Made by a program: the position numbers and the translations under genes
Notes under the pieces: generated by a model
What the model saw: the letters and a program-made list of their open reading frames with translations, nothing else
The model's database searches: none
What the model was told of the DNA's origin: nothing
Part shown: piece by piece, positions 22,001 through 37,000 of the stretch
How positions within the stretch are numbered: position 1 is the stretch's first letter
How the letters are laid out: every line of letters begins with the position of its first letter
DNA from: Branchiostoma belcheri
Lineage: Eukaryota > Chordata > Leptocardii > Amphioxiformes > Branchiostomatidae
Assembly: GCF_001625305.1 (NCBI RefSeq)
Contig: NW_017802869.1
Coordinates: forward strand, 341,854 to 405,853
Length of the DNA stretch: 64,000 nucleotides
Direction of reading: 5' to 3'

Positions 22001-25000
22001 CATTATCTTACCATAGCATGGCTCAAAATACTGCAGCATTATGTACAGCTCCAGCCATGATCATTATACTTATATTTGTGATCTGTTGTTCCTGTAGCGG
22101 TTTCCCCTGGCTGGTGAGGACACCATCATCAACTCCACCATCCAACAGTTTGCCAAGACTGTAGACGAGGTAACATATAGTACTAAGTACTATTGACTAC
22201 ATACATATTGCACAGTTGGAATTCTATAATCCCATTCTGAATTCTGTTCTTAAATTAATCCCACAGCCTCCTACATTTATACAATTGCCAAGAAGCAAGA
22301 GGATGCTAAAAGTACCAGTATGTTAGCTATCCAAATGTATATTATGTGTATGTTATGTATGATTGAGAACCCTGGAAGAGTAGATCAAATTTATATGTAT
22401 GTTTGCCGAAGGAAAACATATTGTTTTTGCTCAGTTTCCTCTTCTCCAAACACATAAGGTCAATGACCTGGGCGAGATAACTATCGCCATGGTAACTAAT
22501 GTTGGGTTACATCATGTTGCAATTCTATAGCAGGAGGGATTTATACTCCTGTCACCAATAAAACGCCAAAGCACCACAACCAAATCTTTCCTGTCTAATA
22601 ACAGATTAGTTCCTGGCACGCTGTCCTGGCCACTCAGCTGGTGGACGGACTCATGTTTCCTCTCAACAAGTTCATGGAGAACGACGTCACAGGTATGTGT
22701 GCACGTGTCACAGGTATGTGTGCTCATGTCACAGGTATGTGTGCTTATGTCACAGGTATGTGTGCTCATGTTTCCTCTCAATAAGTTCATGGAAAACGAC
22801 GTCACAGGTATGTTTGTTTGTAAAACATTTTCCTTATAGTAAAGTCAACACAATTGAATACAGAATTGAAAAGTTTATGTTCCCCCTCAATAAGTTCATG
22901 GAGAATGATGTCACAGGTACATGTAGCTACACAAAAAAATCATGCATGCCTCTAGAACATCTACGTATCATAACTGTGTACTCAGTCTCATTTTCCTTAT
23001 AGTTTAGCCAACACAATTCAGAAACAAGTACATGTATGAATGTATTGTTATTTCAATAATGTTCAATATTGATTGAATATAGAATAATCATAAAAAGTCT
23101 TGATTTGCAGGTGACATGTACATGTATGTTACATGTAGATATGATATGTTTATATATGGTTGTTGTATGCCCTTTCTCTATGACACAGAGGCCATCACAC
23201 TACGAGAGTCCTTTAGACAAGCAAGTGAAGGTAATTTTACTATGTTCCTCAGACTACTGTCAAATACATGTAATAACCATCTTTGTTATCTAATGGTTTG
23301 TCCATCATGCTGCTAACTGTTTGAAATGTTGCTGACATGTTGAACTACCAAACTGTTTCAATATAGTTTAAACAACACCAAGTTTTCCTTCTATTTTCAG
23401 AACATGATGCTGCCATCACCAAATACAGCAGACTGTCCAAGAAAAGGGACACAGAAAAGGTACCAGATGAACAATCTTAATTATATTATCATTAAGCTAA
23501 GGCCTAAGGAAAAAAAATTCTGGTTTCATGAATGACCCTAGCAAAAACCTATTACCTGGTAAGCATATTTTGGGAAACCTAATAAAATTGGGATGCTTAT
23601 ATTGCTGCTATGTTTGTAACATGATGATTTTATATGCTATTGAGACTACCATAAATTTTACTCTAATTGTCTTGTGATAGTCAGAATTTTTGTTTTCCAG
23701 GCTAAACTGGAAAGGCAAGAGGCCAATGATGAGCTGCACATGGCCAGGAGGAAGTTCCATCAGGTGATGCTGGACACTGTGTTACTTTTACAGTATAGGA
23801 ATCAAGTCAAGTACATGACATAAAATCCCTTGATTAAAGCCCCCTATATATACAGATGATACATACTTGGGAGCACCACAATACACTGGGTTGCATGACA
23901 GATTATCAAACAGGCATTTCATAAACAGTTACTGATATTGCTTGTTTCAGTAAAATATACCAAACCTGATCTAACCTACATGTATATATATATATAGCCT
24001 CCTTAGCAGACTTTTCTAACGGCCTACTTTTGTTTCTATGAGTGTGGCGGTTTCTTTTCACTCAGAGAGCTGTATATTGGGGGAGGGCTACATGTATTCA
24101 GCTATCCACCAATACACCCCCCCCCCAATACAACTCTCCCAGCAGAAAGAAACCACGTCTACACTCATAGAAACAAACACAGGTCGCTAGAAATGTCTAA
24201 GCAGGAGGCTAACCTAACCATGTCCCTGCAGATAGCCATGCAGTACTACGCAGCCCTGAACTCCCTGCAATACAAGAGAAGATGCGCCATGTTGGAACCT
24301 TTTGTAGGCTACATACAGGCACAGGTAAGGGAATAATACATGTACCACATTACATATCTGGTGGGGCATCAAGCAGCATTCTTGAAATTGATTCACAGAT
24401 TGAAGGCATTATACAACCAGATTGCTCCATGCGCTAAACTACATTTAACCATAAGGCTTCAGTCTTAGCTGTTGTAGACCACAATTACATGTCTTGTGAG
24501 ATATATTAAAAGCTATAGGATATAAGGGATTTCTTTCTTACACAACCAAAGGATCATACCTTGCTTACGTTTTGATGTCTATCAGACACCTTCCTCAGAG
24601 CTTCTGACTGGAGTTCTGCTTCTAGCTGCTATATCTGTAGCCAATGTAGGTGGCACTTTTGCGGCGAGAACACAATATAATTAATCTCAAACGCCACGTA
24701 CATAGACACTGAAACGTCAGCAAGGTATGATCCTTTGGTCGTGTAAAAAAGAAATCCCTTGTATCCTATAAGTTACCAACCTGATGAAACTATTTTCAGA
24801 ATCATACTAAAAGCTGTTTTCTTGTTGTGTGTCTTCAGGTGAGTTTCTTCAGGATGGGTCAAGACATCATGAACCAGCAGCTGGAGGACTTCTTAAAGAA
24901 CATCTCCACTTCAGTCGGCAAGTAAGTCTTCAGTGTAACATGCTCCAATTCTTTCCGAACATGACATATTGCACTGTGATCCACTGTGTCAAGGGCGCAG

Positions 25001-28000
25001 TATTGGAAGGTAGAGCCTATCCCTCTCCTTCCACCGACTTTTACCTCCCCAACTGAAGTCAGACACCCACTGACCCTATGGCCATAAAAAAGACTATGGG
25101 GCTACATTAACATTTACCTAACCTAACTTTTTAGTGCACCTGTTTTGAGTAAAAGTACAGAAAACTGGTTGTCAGATCTGATATCATGCCCCAATGGTCA
25201 AGATAGTCTCGCTCTCTCTCTCTGGTTTATCATTCTGCTGTTCCCCGTAACCGAGGGTTAGACATACTTGCACTCTGATGCTGATGCATTCTATCAGTGT
25301 TAATACTACAATGTAGGTACTTGTTTCCCCACTGTTAAGGCAGAGTTGTTTGTTGTATACTTGTTCCAGTGTTAAGGCAGAGTTGTCTGAGGAGTCCCAG
25401 AGACAGGAACTACTGATTAACACCATCCTGGCTGAGCTAGTGTAACTAACTTGTTGTGTTTGTTGCCCCAGTGTTAACTAGTTGTGTACTTGTTCTTGTG
25501 TTATGTGATGTGTAACTTGTGTTGTACGTGTACTTGTTCCAGTGTTAAGGCAGAGTTATCTGAAGAGTCCCAGAGACAGGAGCTGCTAATAAACACCATC
25601 CTGGCAGAGGCACAGGTGTCCAACATCTACTCACCTGAACCTCTAACTACTCACCAGGAGGAACCAGAAAAANNNNNNNNNNNNNNNNNNNNGGGGGAGG
25701 GGTCTACTCACCTGAACCTGTAACTCAGGAGGAGACATACAAGGAGGGGAAAGGTCAGTCCTTCTTAGTCAGTAGCACAGGGCTGGTCTTTATTTAACTT
25801 GAAACAACAGGACATGGCAGCAAGTTGTTTGTTTTTGCTCCCTTTCTTCTTCTTCTGCAAATAAATAAGGTTAATGACCTGGACCAGAAGGCTGTCATCA
25901 CTGGTGCTGTTACAGACACCCTGTGATGTTGAATTACATTATGTAGCAAGTTGGAGGGGCTGGTCATCATATATATGAAGTGTTTGAGTAAGAGTAAACA
26001 GAGAAGCAGTTTGTTAGGCTAGACCATGTGAAGGTAAACAAGATGCATTTGCTTTGCATTTATGTTGCCTTAAGTTTCTATTTTTAATTTCAATTGCAGA
26101 GAAGAGTGAGGGAGAGGAAGTGGAGAAGGCCCAGCAGCCTGTGGAGGTCGTAAGGTCAGCCAACAAAACTCTCACCCAGAAGGCAGGCTACCTCAACATC
26201 AGGAGGTGAGCAGCACATCCTATACTACTCACACACCTCAACATCAGGAGGTGAGAAGCACATCCTATACTACTCACACACGTGCAAGGATTGGACCTGA
26301 TAACTGAAGCATCAAGTTTCTTATTCTTACGACATTCAGACATGCATGCTACTGGGAGGGGTCACAATCCTTAGGATAGGATATGAACTCAAAGCTGTTT
26401 CTCACTCTTCATTGCGCTTGTCAAAAAGAGCTACATGTAGCTTGCACAGCGTGTGTAAAATCCTCTTACTCATAGACAATTCAGTCTCTATACCACTACA
26501 TGCACTGGATAAAATATGGAACTAATTTCTAGATGTTTTGAGTGACATCCGTCAGTCTTCTTCAGCATCTCTAAAATGAACTGAAAGAGAGAGTCAACAC
26601 ATGTACATTGTACACGAGGAGCTGGAAAAAATGTTGGACAAAGGCTTGTCTCACTGCATTTGTTCAAAATTGTTCCCCAGCCGACATGGCCTGCTGCACC
26701 AGTGGGACAGGATGTACTTCTTCACACAAGGAGGGAACCTCATGAGTCAGGCCAGGAACCAGGTACATACATGTATACGCTAACTACAGTCTAACTCTAA
26801 CCTCATGTCACAAGCCAGGAACCAGGTAGGCTCAGAATAGACTTACTTTTTTATTATTAAAATCTACTTATTCAAGGTGGATTGGTACATGTAGTCTTGT
26901 GGTTAGGCTTGTTTACTAAGAATCTAAAGGTACTGGGTTCAGATCTCCTGCAGGCCCCAGTTTTATGCCCTTTGGAAAAGCCATTGATAGCCTTTTAAAC
27001 TTTCCCACTGCTATCTCCTATTTTAAAACACATACTATTAGACCAAATTTTGTGGGTTCCCTGAGTCTTCTTGACCAGTTTGGACTACCTATAGCTTGTG
27101 ACAGGTTTCTGTGTTTCACCACTGCAGTTTGCAGGCAGCCTTGTGATGGACCTAGACAACACCACAGTAGAACCTACTGTATCCCATGTACCTAGATGTA
27201 CTAACTTGTTACTACCCTGTACAGTTTGCAGGCAGCCTAGTGATGGACCTAGACAACACCACAGTAGAATCTACAGACGTGGACGACAGGAGGTTTGTCT
27301 TCCAGATCAAGTCACCCGAGAAAAAAGGGTAAGATATTTTATTTAGTAAATATCTATCAATCTGGGATACATTTGGGTCATCCCTTCAGACAAATTGGGC
27401 TGATTTCCAAGGGATCACAAGAGGTAATATAACAGCACAGTCACAATCAAACATAAGAGTGATAAGATTACATGTAGTAGTATCCAGGCTCTGATTATAC
27501 TGCAGCAGTAGTCATCACACCACATAAAACAGTTTTCAATGTTACCTGCTCGAGTGCTGACTTTACTAATGTCGCATATTTTCCCCTGCTAGGCCCAAAT
27601 ATGTTCTTCAGGCTGACAGCGAAGCAGAACAGGAGGAGGTAAGATATAAGGCCAAGTTTTCAAATAAACAGACTTAGAAGGTGGTGTAAAAGATTATGTT
27701 AGTTTTTAAGCTGTAAATCATTCTTTATTAAAAAATTAAGAAATACGCAAACAGTCATTGATCATACATTTACCGTGTGATTTTCATGCAAGATGGAATA
27801 TTAATTAAAGGTTTTTTGCAAGAGATATTTGATCTGTAAGCAGGTATTGAAATAATTTTCCTTTTTTCTTCAGTGGGTTTCAACACTACACAACATCTCA
27901 CAAGGACTGTACCTCAAGGATAACCCACAGGTAAACAACTTCTTTACCTACATCAACACTTATCAAAGAAAACAATCTTCTTAAGCATTGCATAAACGAT

Positions 28001-31000
28001 TTGATTATCTTTAATATTGGATTCAGTGTTCAATGATAAAGTACTGGAATGTTATATTTTGTCTTACCTCACCCTGACTCATTTGAATATAATATGAATA
28101 AACAAAGCTCTAACAAACAAACAAACTTAGCTATCCCATTATGAAATAAAGACTAAACTTTCCTTCCAACACTGGAATTAAATTGGGACTTACCCCAAAT
28201 TTTTGGCTGACTCCTTCATCCTTCTACTCTTGGAACGTGATGTCAGAGACACGTGACCGTAGTAGCGGGTCATACGTGCCAGATAACTTGTGTCGCCCCC
28301 CGTCTCTGTTCAGTGTAGGTCTGTGAGCTCTAATTTAAACCGCTTCCTTCACTCCTCTTGCAAAGATACAGTTGATAACCTTCTCCTATCCTGTTGGTAA
28401 CCTGTGGTTAACCTGTCATTAACAGGAGGCCATGGCACAGATGTTAGGAGTCCATCGACATTGCTAACCTGTTACTAACCTGTTACTAACCTGTTACTAA
28501 CCTTTGCTAACCTGTTGCTAACTACATGTATTGCTAACCTGTTGTTAACCTGTTCCCTATCAGGAGGCCATGGCCCAGATGCTAGGAGTTGACAAGTCCA
28601 TAGAAGTAGCAGAGGAGCAGGCGTTTACCGGCATGGGGGACCTGGCAGAGGCTCAGGCTCAGGAGCAGGAGGCAAAGGTGGAGGCAGCAGCAGCAGCCGC
28701 GGCAGCTTCAGCTGCAGCAGCTGCGAAAACCGAAGCTCCTGCAGTCAAGACTAAGGAGACCAAGGAGAAGAAGGGATTCGGGATTAATTTGATGTAAGTG
28801 TACTATTATTTTTTATTATGTTGAAGTTCATAGAAGAAAACCTTTTTTTTCTGCATTTCTTCTTTAGTTAATAGCAAATCAGGTCAATGACCAGGACCAG
28901 ACATCTGCCACCATGGTAACTGGTGCTGTAAGAAACACCCTGTGGTGTTGGATTACAATATGTAGCAAGTGGCAGGAGAGAGTTTGATGGGGTGGTTACC
29001 AGGATATAGAGCTTGAAAGCACAATGATTGCACATGGTACAATGTATGGCAAAAACTATTAAACCGTGAGAATACAAAACAGTAATGTGTGTTTGAGCCC
29101 TACAATAATGGCAATGGCTAACAGTCCCTACATATACACATGTATGTGGCCTTTATGTGTTTCATAGTATTGCTACCACTTCATGTGCTGTAAATCCAGA
29201 AATTCAGAAATTAGGATGGAATTTGTTGGCCTGATAATATGCAGCTGTAGTTTTATTTTCCCACCTCCTTTTCCCCACCCCTCACCCCCACCCAGGGGCA
29301 GGTCCAGGAAAACCAGCGGTAGTAGCAGCAGCAGCAGTGGAGGGGGAGGGGGGAAGGATCCATCCTCTGGAGTCACCCCCTCCCTCTGGACATGATCGCA
29401 GCCACACCAATACAGTTTGAGATCATCCCAATGGGGGAGGAGCACCAGCAGGAGGAACAGCCGAAAGACGGACCTCCAAGGTGCTGTATCCACAGACTGT
29501 TCTATTTGAGTCTTTTTTTTTACCCTTTTTACCTTCGAATTCATAACATTTAACATTTTATATTAGGTTGGCCAGATTGAACAGTTATATTGACAATTGT
29601 TTAAGTATTTGGACTTCCGATTCCAAATCCTTTATAGTGCAGCTGTTTTGTATTTGAATTGTTGTATAAGTTTGGCACTGATGCAAATCTGACCAATAGA
29701 TTACCCGTTGGAATTTCCCAAATAGATGAAATACATTTTGTCAAACTTGAAATTTCACTTTACAGAATGTAGCCACTCAGGCAAAGTGGTATCTTTAAAA
29801 CAAACTCCTGCAATTCAGTTACTTGTCGAGCAGACACATACACAAATTTCCTTCTCTACATGCATGTTTTCTTAGAATGTCTCTTTGGTGTCAAATCTTG
29901 CCAGTCTTGTACTTCATTTGGAATATCTTGCAGCATACAATTGGAAAGTGGTATCTCATTCATATCACATTCTGAGAAACACTGCAATTTGAAGTCCCTG
30001 AAATTTACGAAAATTGTTTACATGTGTGTGTTTTATCTCTGAAAACACGACTGTTTGGTACATTTGTGAACCCCTTGTTTCTCCTTCCGTAAATCCTATG
30101 TAAACATTTCACTAAAGAAGAGTGTTAACACTTGAAAAATCTATCAAATTCTTATCCAGTCTAAAAGTTTCAAAACTATTATATCACGACTGTTTGGTGT
30201 CAGTGGTAACTAACGTTGCTATCCTGTGTGATGTACCTCCTGGCTTACACGGGGACTCTGTACTTTCCTCTCGCTGGTGTTGACTGGTCGGTTCTGTCTG
30301 CTATCTCTACTGTCTTGTGTTCACGGTATGTGGTCTGATCTTCTTGTCTATTACACGGTGTGAACCTGTACTTACTGTCTGTAATGTGGTGCTGAGACTG
30401 ATCGTGACTGCTAACACTAGAAGTAACTGTTGTTCTGTGCTATTCAGTGTCACTTAACTGAAATTAATCCTTCTAGATATCGGCTATTCATATGTTTGAG
30501 ATTGAAATTATAGCTGAGATGAAATCCTGCATGAGTGAAATTCTGAAAACTGTTAGAGTTAGAACATGCTTGTTGTAGACTTCATATCTTAGTAGTAGGG
30601 ACAATAAACTAATGATTGTGACAATTTTCCTTTGTCTAAATTGGCATTGCTACATGTACGTAGTTGCACCAGCCCTGCCTGTGGGCTCTCGCATTGCTTT
30701 GCCAGTTTCCCTGTTGCAGCTTTAAGGTGTCAGAATTACCTTATTAGCAATGACACATTTCTGATTGTTTCCTCTCTGCTTCCCCCGTAGGCATGTCACA
30801 CCCTTTGTCAGATTTGCATCAGTGCCGTCGGGTGAGTAGTCCTGTCTAGTGTGCATGTCTCTGCTCTTCCTCTGCCTTCAATGATGTTTTTTCTGTTTAA
30901 TTAATGTTGTTTGCAGGAGGTTCAACCCGTTTGACCAGTCTGCGTCTGAGTTATATACCGACCTGGGTGAGTGGGACGGTTACACGTGTTTCATGTAGAC

Positions 31001-34000
31001 TCCACCAGTCTCAAACTGCAAAATTTGATCATTCCAGTCTTTGTACAGTCATTGCTTGGAATGGACATGATCGGGATAGACTATTCTTACTAATGAAATA
31101 TGTAGGGAATAGCTTAGCTTACATGTAGGCCTGTGCCCACTCTGGACTTTGGAACTGAAATTTTGTTAGTCTTATCTTGCATGTCTCTTCTTTTCTAGTT
31201 TTTTTTTTTTTTAACATATATTGTGTTAACGAGTTCTGTTAGTTCATTAGCGATGCTGAAGGAGAGTGAAGGTGAATGTCACTGGAAACGTCCGGAAATT
31301 ATCTTCATAATTTATCCAGTAGATACAAACATGGAGTGGCTGATTATATTGCCAACAAGTTACCAAGCCTGCTCCTATCACCACTGACACTTCTCTCACC
31401 TGTATTATAGTGATACTAGTAACACAAGTTTAACAGATGTCTGTGTTTCAGGACCGGCCTTCACCAGAACATTTGCTGCAAGATTTCTGGGGTCGATGGA
31501 AGTCGGTGCAGACAGAGGTACGAAAAAAAACACACATTGTAATTTCATGTGTTTAAAGTTAAAGCTTTTGATCCAACACAAAAAATTCTCTTTTGACCAG
31601 TCACTCTGGTCTTCCTCAGTAGACTGACCCAGTGTTCTGAATTCTGCCCTTGTCAAATAAGCAAATGTGCCTGTAGAGGCACCATGAAGACAGTTCAGCA
31701 CCAAGGACAGGGATGCACTACTTATGCTTGCAGTGTATGCAGTAGAATTGGTTTGTTGCTTGATTGAATGTGTTTTTTAGAAGTATTTTAGGTTTGGAAG
31801 TATAGAATTACTGACTTGAAATCATTTCAGCACCAAGGACAGGGATGGTAGTACACAGAGTTGCACTTACAGATATACCACAGAATAGATTTGTTGCTTG
31901 ATTGAATGTGTTTTTTTAGAAATATTTTAGGTTTGGAAGTATAGAATTACTGACTTGAAATCATTTCAGCACCAAGGACAGGGATGTTGGTACACATTGT
32001 TGCACTTTTTTGTTTATTTGTTTATTTGTTTATTTAGATTTTTCACAAAGTGAAAGGGAGGGCAAAACAGGTGCGAAGCACCTTTGCTAGTTGCCCTCCC
32101 ACATACAAAAACAACAAGAATGTACATTACACAGTCAACAATCTATAATACAAGTAGGGCACAAAATATCATATAAACATAATCAAGGTAACAACAATGA
32201 ATGGAAGAGATGACCATATCGGAACGATATCTAGTGAGGTCTTGAGGCAATACAAGAGCTACATCCACACGAAGTGGTCCAGGTACATGGCAGATCAAGA
32301 CTGTATTGAGTGTTGAATCTGTTGTAGGCTACTTTTGCCAGTTTATGTTTAAATGCTATGATATCAGACTGATGAGCGGCTCGCACACCAGTACCACGAA
32401 GGTCAGAACCTAACTTATTCCAGATAGTTACAAGTCTGGGAATGTAGGAGTGACTGAACGCTGACGTCTTAGATCTGACAGGTGTAAGCATGTACGACCT
32501 AAGACTCCTCGTGGGTCTGGTGGGAAGTGTGATATATTTCTCTATGATTGCTCTTGATTTGACAAATAACATTATATCGCATACCTCACGCCTACATGTA
32601 AGTGGCAACAGCCCTGTTGTTGCTAGCCTTTCCTTGTAGGTAAGGTGACTAGCCTGAGGGCCCAGAATGAATATGGTTGCCCGGCGTTGAACCCCTTCAA
32701 TTAGAGACATAAATTTACGAGAATGTGGCGACCACAATGGGGAGCAATAGTCAAGAATGCTTCTGACCAGTGTGGTGTATAGAGCTTTCTTAACATCAGT
32801 GTTAGCATTGAAACCAACAGTCCGTTTGATGAAGCCAATCATGGAATTCGTCTTGGCAACCATTTTCACTATGTGGCTGTCCCACTGTAAGTCTGGCTGT
32901 ACAATAACCCCTAAATCATTCATGCTGTCAACAGACGATACAATGGAATCAAAAACACAATATGTATACAGGACTGGCCTCTTAGAACGGGTCAAACGTA
33001 ACAGCTTGCATTTGGAAGGGTGAAACGACATCTTCCATTTTAAACTCCAATTGCACATGGCTGTGACATCGTCCTGCAACTTGGAACAATCATTCATGTT
33101 ACAAATTTCCCGAAAGCATTTGGAGTCATCTGCAAAAAGAGCAACGGAGGAGTATTCAACTGTACAGGGCAAGTCGTTTATGTATAAAAGAAAAAGAAAG
33201 GGCCCCAGAATGGAACCCTGGGGAACACCAGATGTTACTGGAAGCCAATGAGAATGGCAACCTTCAACCACCACCCTCTGACGACGGTTAGTGAGATATG
33301 AACTGAGCCAGGCTAAGAGATTCCCCCCAAAGCCAAATGCACTTACGCTTGCAGTGTATGCAGTAGAATAGATTTGTTGATTGATTGAATGTGCATGAAC
33401 AATTATAGGTTTGGAAGTACAGAATTGCTGACTTGAAGGCAGTTCAGCACCAAGGAGAGATTTAATACAATTGATATAACATTGCTAGATTTTCACTGAC
33501 AGAAAATTTGACCCAGCTTTTTGCTGGAAATTTGTGTTGAGTGTTTCACTATTGATGCTTCTTGCCTGTTGCCTTACTTGTAAATCCTGTGTTGTGTTTC
33601 CTGAGATGAGATGAACTGGTTTATTAAATCAAATACATCACACACTAAAAGTACAAAACCGTAGCCCTAAGGCTAAATTGCAGCATACTATCATAAATAC
33701 TATAAAACACCTCCGAAGACTATTAAACTATCGTTTACATTTACATTACATTCCTGCAGGATCAGAGCTGATATTTGCAGCCATGCGGCAGATCATGGCA
33801 GCGAGGGCCATACACAGTATCTTCAGGACACAGGAACTACAGATTATCATCAATAACGACTCACTCAGGTGGGACATGTATTTGCTGTAATCTACCACTG
33901 GTTCAGAAGTCATTTTCTTAAATTGTAGGGTAGACTTTGGGCTTTAAATGTATGTACATGAATGAAATTATTTTACAATTTATTTTCTTTTTGGTAAATG

Positions 34001-37000
34001 ATTGTTGTTATGGCTTGCATACATGTACATGTGATTATGTTTAAACTGCTGCTGTGTTGAATTGGACTAGATCAGTTCTTGTCATGTGAGTTTGATGAGT
34101 TTTTGTTTGTTGTTTCCAGACTGGTGGAGCAGGCCAACAATGTAGTCATGATGGAGGTAAGGGCTTACGTAGGCTGCCAGCCATGGATAATTGTCCTATA
34201 TATGTCAGTTAATGCCATTTTGATCATTGCTAAAATTTACAGATATTATTTGTGTTAAAAAATAGATCTATAAAGTCAGCTTTGTTCGACAGTTTATATA
34301 GTAGAGTTGTCATTTCATCATGGTAGGGTAACTTCTACCCTTACTGTATGACTGTATATTGTCTGTTTATATGATGTGATTTTTCCTTATCGTTTTTTTT
34401 TTGTTGTTGTTGTTTTTCAGTTTGGTCTGGAGAATATTTCTATGTGTGCAGCACACAAGGAGAACACAAGGTAGGAACAGATACATGTAGCCTCATGATC
34501 AGCTGTGCTAGCTTTAATGTTAACCTACTGTTGGAATTCCAATGTATTGATGGTAAAAAGTAGTTTTTAGCTTGAAAGTTCATCTGTGATTAGAGCTGTG
34601 TACCGGTACGCAGTACCGATACTGTACCGGTAAAATTGATAAGGTACAGGTCCAAAATACCTAATCCCTCAGTACCGGTACTGTACCTAAACAATTTCAC
34701 ACCAATTTTATGCCTATTTGTGACCTCAAATGTGTAAATAGCTGGTTAACAATGGGTCCCTGTGTAAGGACAGTGTGTTCATGAAAACAAAAACATATAT
34801 ATAGCCTATATTTTATCTGAGCATTCGCCATAAACAAAGAATAAACCTTAACTATCAAGTTTATTTATGTTTTTTTTGTTATTGAAGGAGTTCCTACCTG
34901 TACCTAAACCTGTGTACCTGTACCTGTACCTGTACCTAAAATTTGTTTAGGTACACAGCTCTATCTGTGATGGTAGAAATCATTATGATACAGGTTTGAA
35001 CTTTTGATTAATATCTTGTGTTGTTTGTGGTTTCCAGACTGTTTGGGTTCATTGCAAGAGGACCCAAGGTGGAAGGTGAAAGGTCGAAGTTCACCTGCCA
35101 TGTATTTGAAGCGAATTCTCCAGGGACAGAGGTGAGAGGTCATAGTGTGATGTACTGTCAGTGATATTAAAATGTGACAAATGATATAATAGAACCTTAC
35201 TATATAGACAAGCAACATTATTAGACTGTAATCCTCATTGTTTGTCTCCATGTATACTCACTTACTTTGTGTAGATTTTAACTTGTTCACTTGCAATTAG
35301 CCCATGGACACGAATTTGCAAAAAAACTTTACAAGACATTAAAATGTGTCCCTTTCTGCAATATAATCTACCACATTGAAGCAACAATCAGTATAAATTT
35401 TTTACTTAGTGTTGTATTTTATACTTTATACTGTGTGAAGCACAGTATCAGCTAAATCTGCTGCCTGGTGCTCCCCTGTGTATTTCTGCTGCAATGACAA
35501 TTCAGCAGTAGTGTTATATGTATATAGTACCTAGCTAAATCCTACGTGATAACTGCATATTGTGCATAGATTTTAATTGTGCAATCGTCTTAGAATACGT
35601 CTTAATAATGTGTTTGCCTATGTTGTTTCATGTGTACAATGAAGAGTGTCACAAATCATTGTTTTTAATGATCTATGTACTGAGTATAAGGACGAAATTC
35701 GGGTATTTGCCCGCGAGAGCCTTACCGAATAAAAATTTGATTTGATTTGAATTTGATTAAAGAAAGAAACTTCTTATTTCCAGATCTGCCAGGCAGTTGC
35801 TGACGCCACACAGAACGTTCTCAAACAGAAGCAGGTACGGCCGTATCCCTGGGGACATTCTCTTAACACCTGACTATTTCTTATATACCACTTATTATCT
35901 AGTCAATTTTTGTTTCTAATTCTATAGCAATGCATGAAACATATGCTGGTGATCTTTCACAGTTTGCTGGAGAAACTTTGGCAATGCTAGATTATATGTT
36001 TCTATAAAACGCAGCAGCCTTACAGGACACTCTCCACAGCCATTGCTATCCTGTCATACTCTCCAAGCATAGGTTTGAGTTTTGACTTATTTTTGGCATG
36101 TTTTGCTTAAAAAAAGATACCTGTACCAGTGCTAAAAAGAAAGCCCGATAAAACAGCTTAAAAACATGCCAAAAATAAGCCAAAACCCAAACCTCTGCTT
36201 GGAGAGTATACAGGATAGCAATGGTTGTGGAGTGGCTTGCTGCATGGTGTTGCACAGTGTGGGAACTACATTATAATGCATGGTATTGCATAGTGTGGGC
36301 ACTAATGCATGGTGCTGCACAGGCTTGTATTTAGTGGTCATTCCTTCTTCTGTAGGAGGAAGCCTCCGCTGAGAAGCAGAAGGAGATAGAAAATGTAAGT
36401 GTTGCGGTGATCTTGCTTTATCCAGAACCGTGCTTTATCCAGAACCGTGCTTTATCCAGAACCATGCTTTATCCAGAACCATGATGTATCCAGAACCATG
36501 CTTTATCCAGAACCATGCTTTATCCAGAACCATGATGTATCCAGAACCATGCTTTATCCAGAACCATGCTTTATCCAGAACCATGATGTATCCAGAACCA
36601 TGCTTTATCCAGAACCATGCTTTATCCAGAACCATGATGTATCCAGAACCGTGCTTTATCCAGAACCATGCTTTATCCAGAACCATGATGTATCCAGAAC
36701 CATGCTTTATCCAGAACCATGCTTTATCCAGAACCATGATGTATCCAGAACCATGATGTATCCAGAACCATGATGTATCCAGAACCATGATGTATCCAGA
36801 ACCATGATGTATCCAGGCACACTGTTCTGGATAAGCCCACACATATCCAGAACCATGCCTGAGGCAAATCTACATTGTTGGATACATGGGGACTGTCCAG
36901 AACAGTGCTCAGGCATAGGGCTAGATAGGCACGGTTCTGGATACAATAGCTCTTACACATCTTTCTGTTGTTAGTGGCTGGGTGTAGCAGGGTAGTGGTG

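Larger units (their letters stand above)
31690..33470. repeat. Tandem array of about 135-bp units, interrupted by a retroelement
   Basis: Units begin CAGCACCAAGGACAGGGATG and include TTGTTGCTTGATTGAATGTG and TTTAGGTTTGGAAGTATAG. Three units precede 32007. The third is completed after 33338, and a fourth begin follows at about 33438. Confidence 0.7.

Noticed and set aside
30791-30831. Possible extra APPL exon between 29480 and 30917
   Set aside because: It has splice-like borders, but including it breaks the phase. Direct joining of 29480 to 30917 gives RRFNPF, which fits APPL.
36435-36842. Long ORFs on both strands (108-135 aa) with YPEPCFIQNH or GSGYIMVLD repeats
   Set aside because: They are translations of the 17-bp tandem array in an APPL intron and exist in several frames at once.
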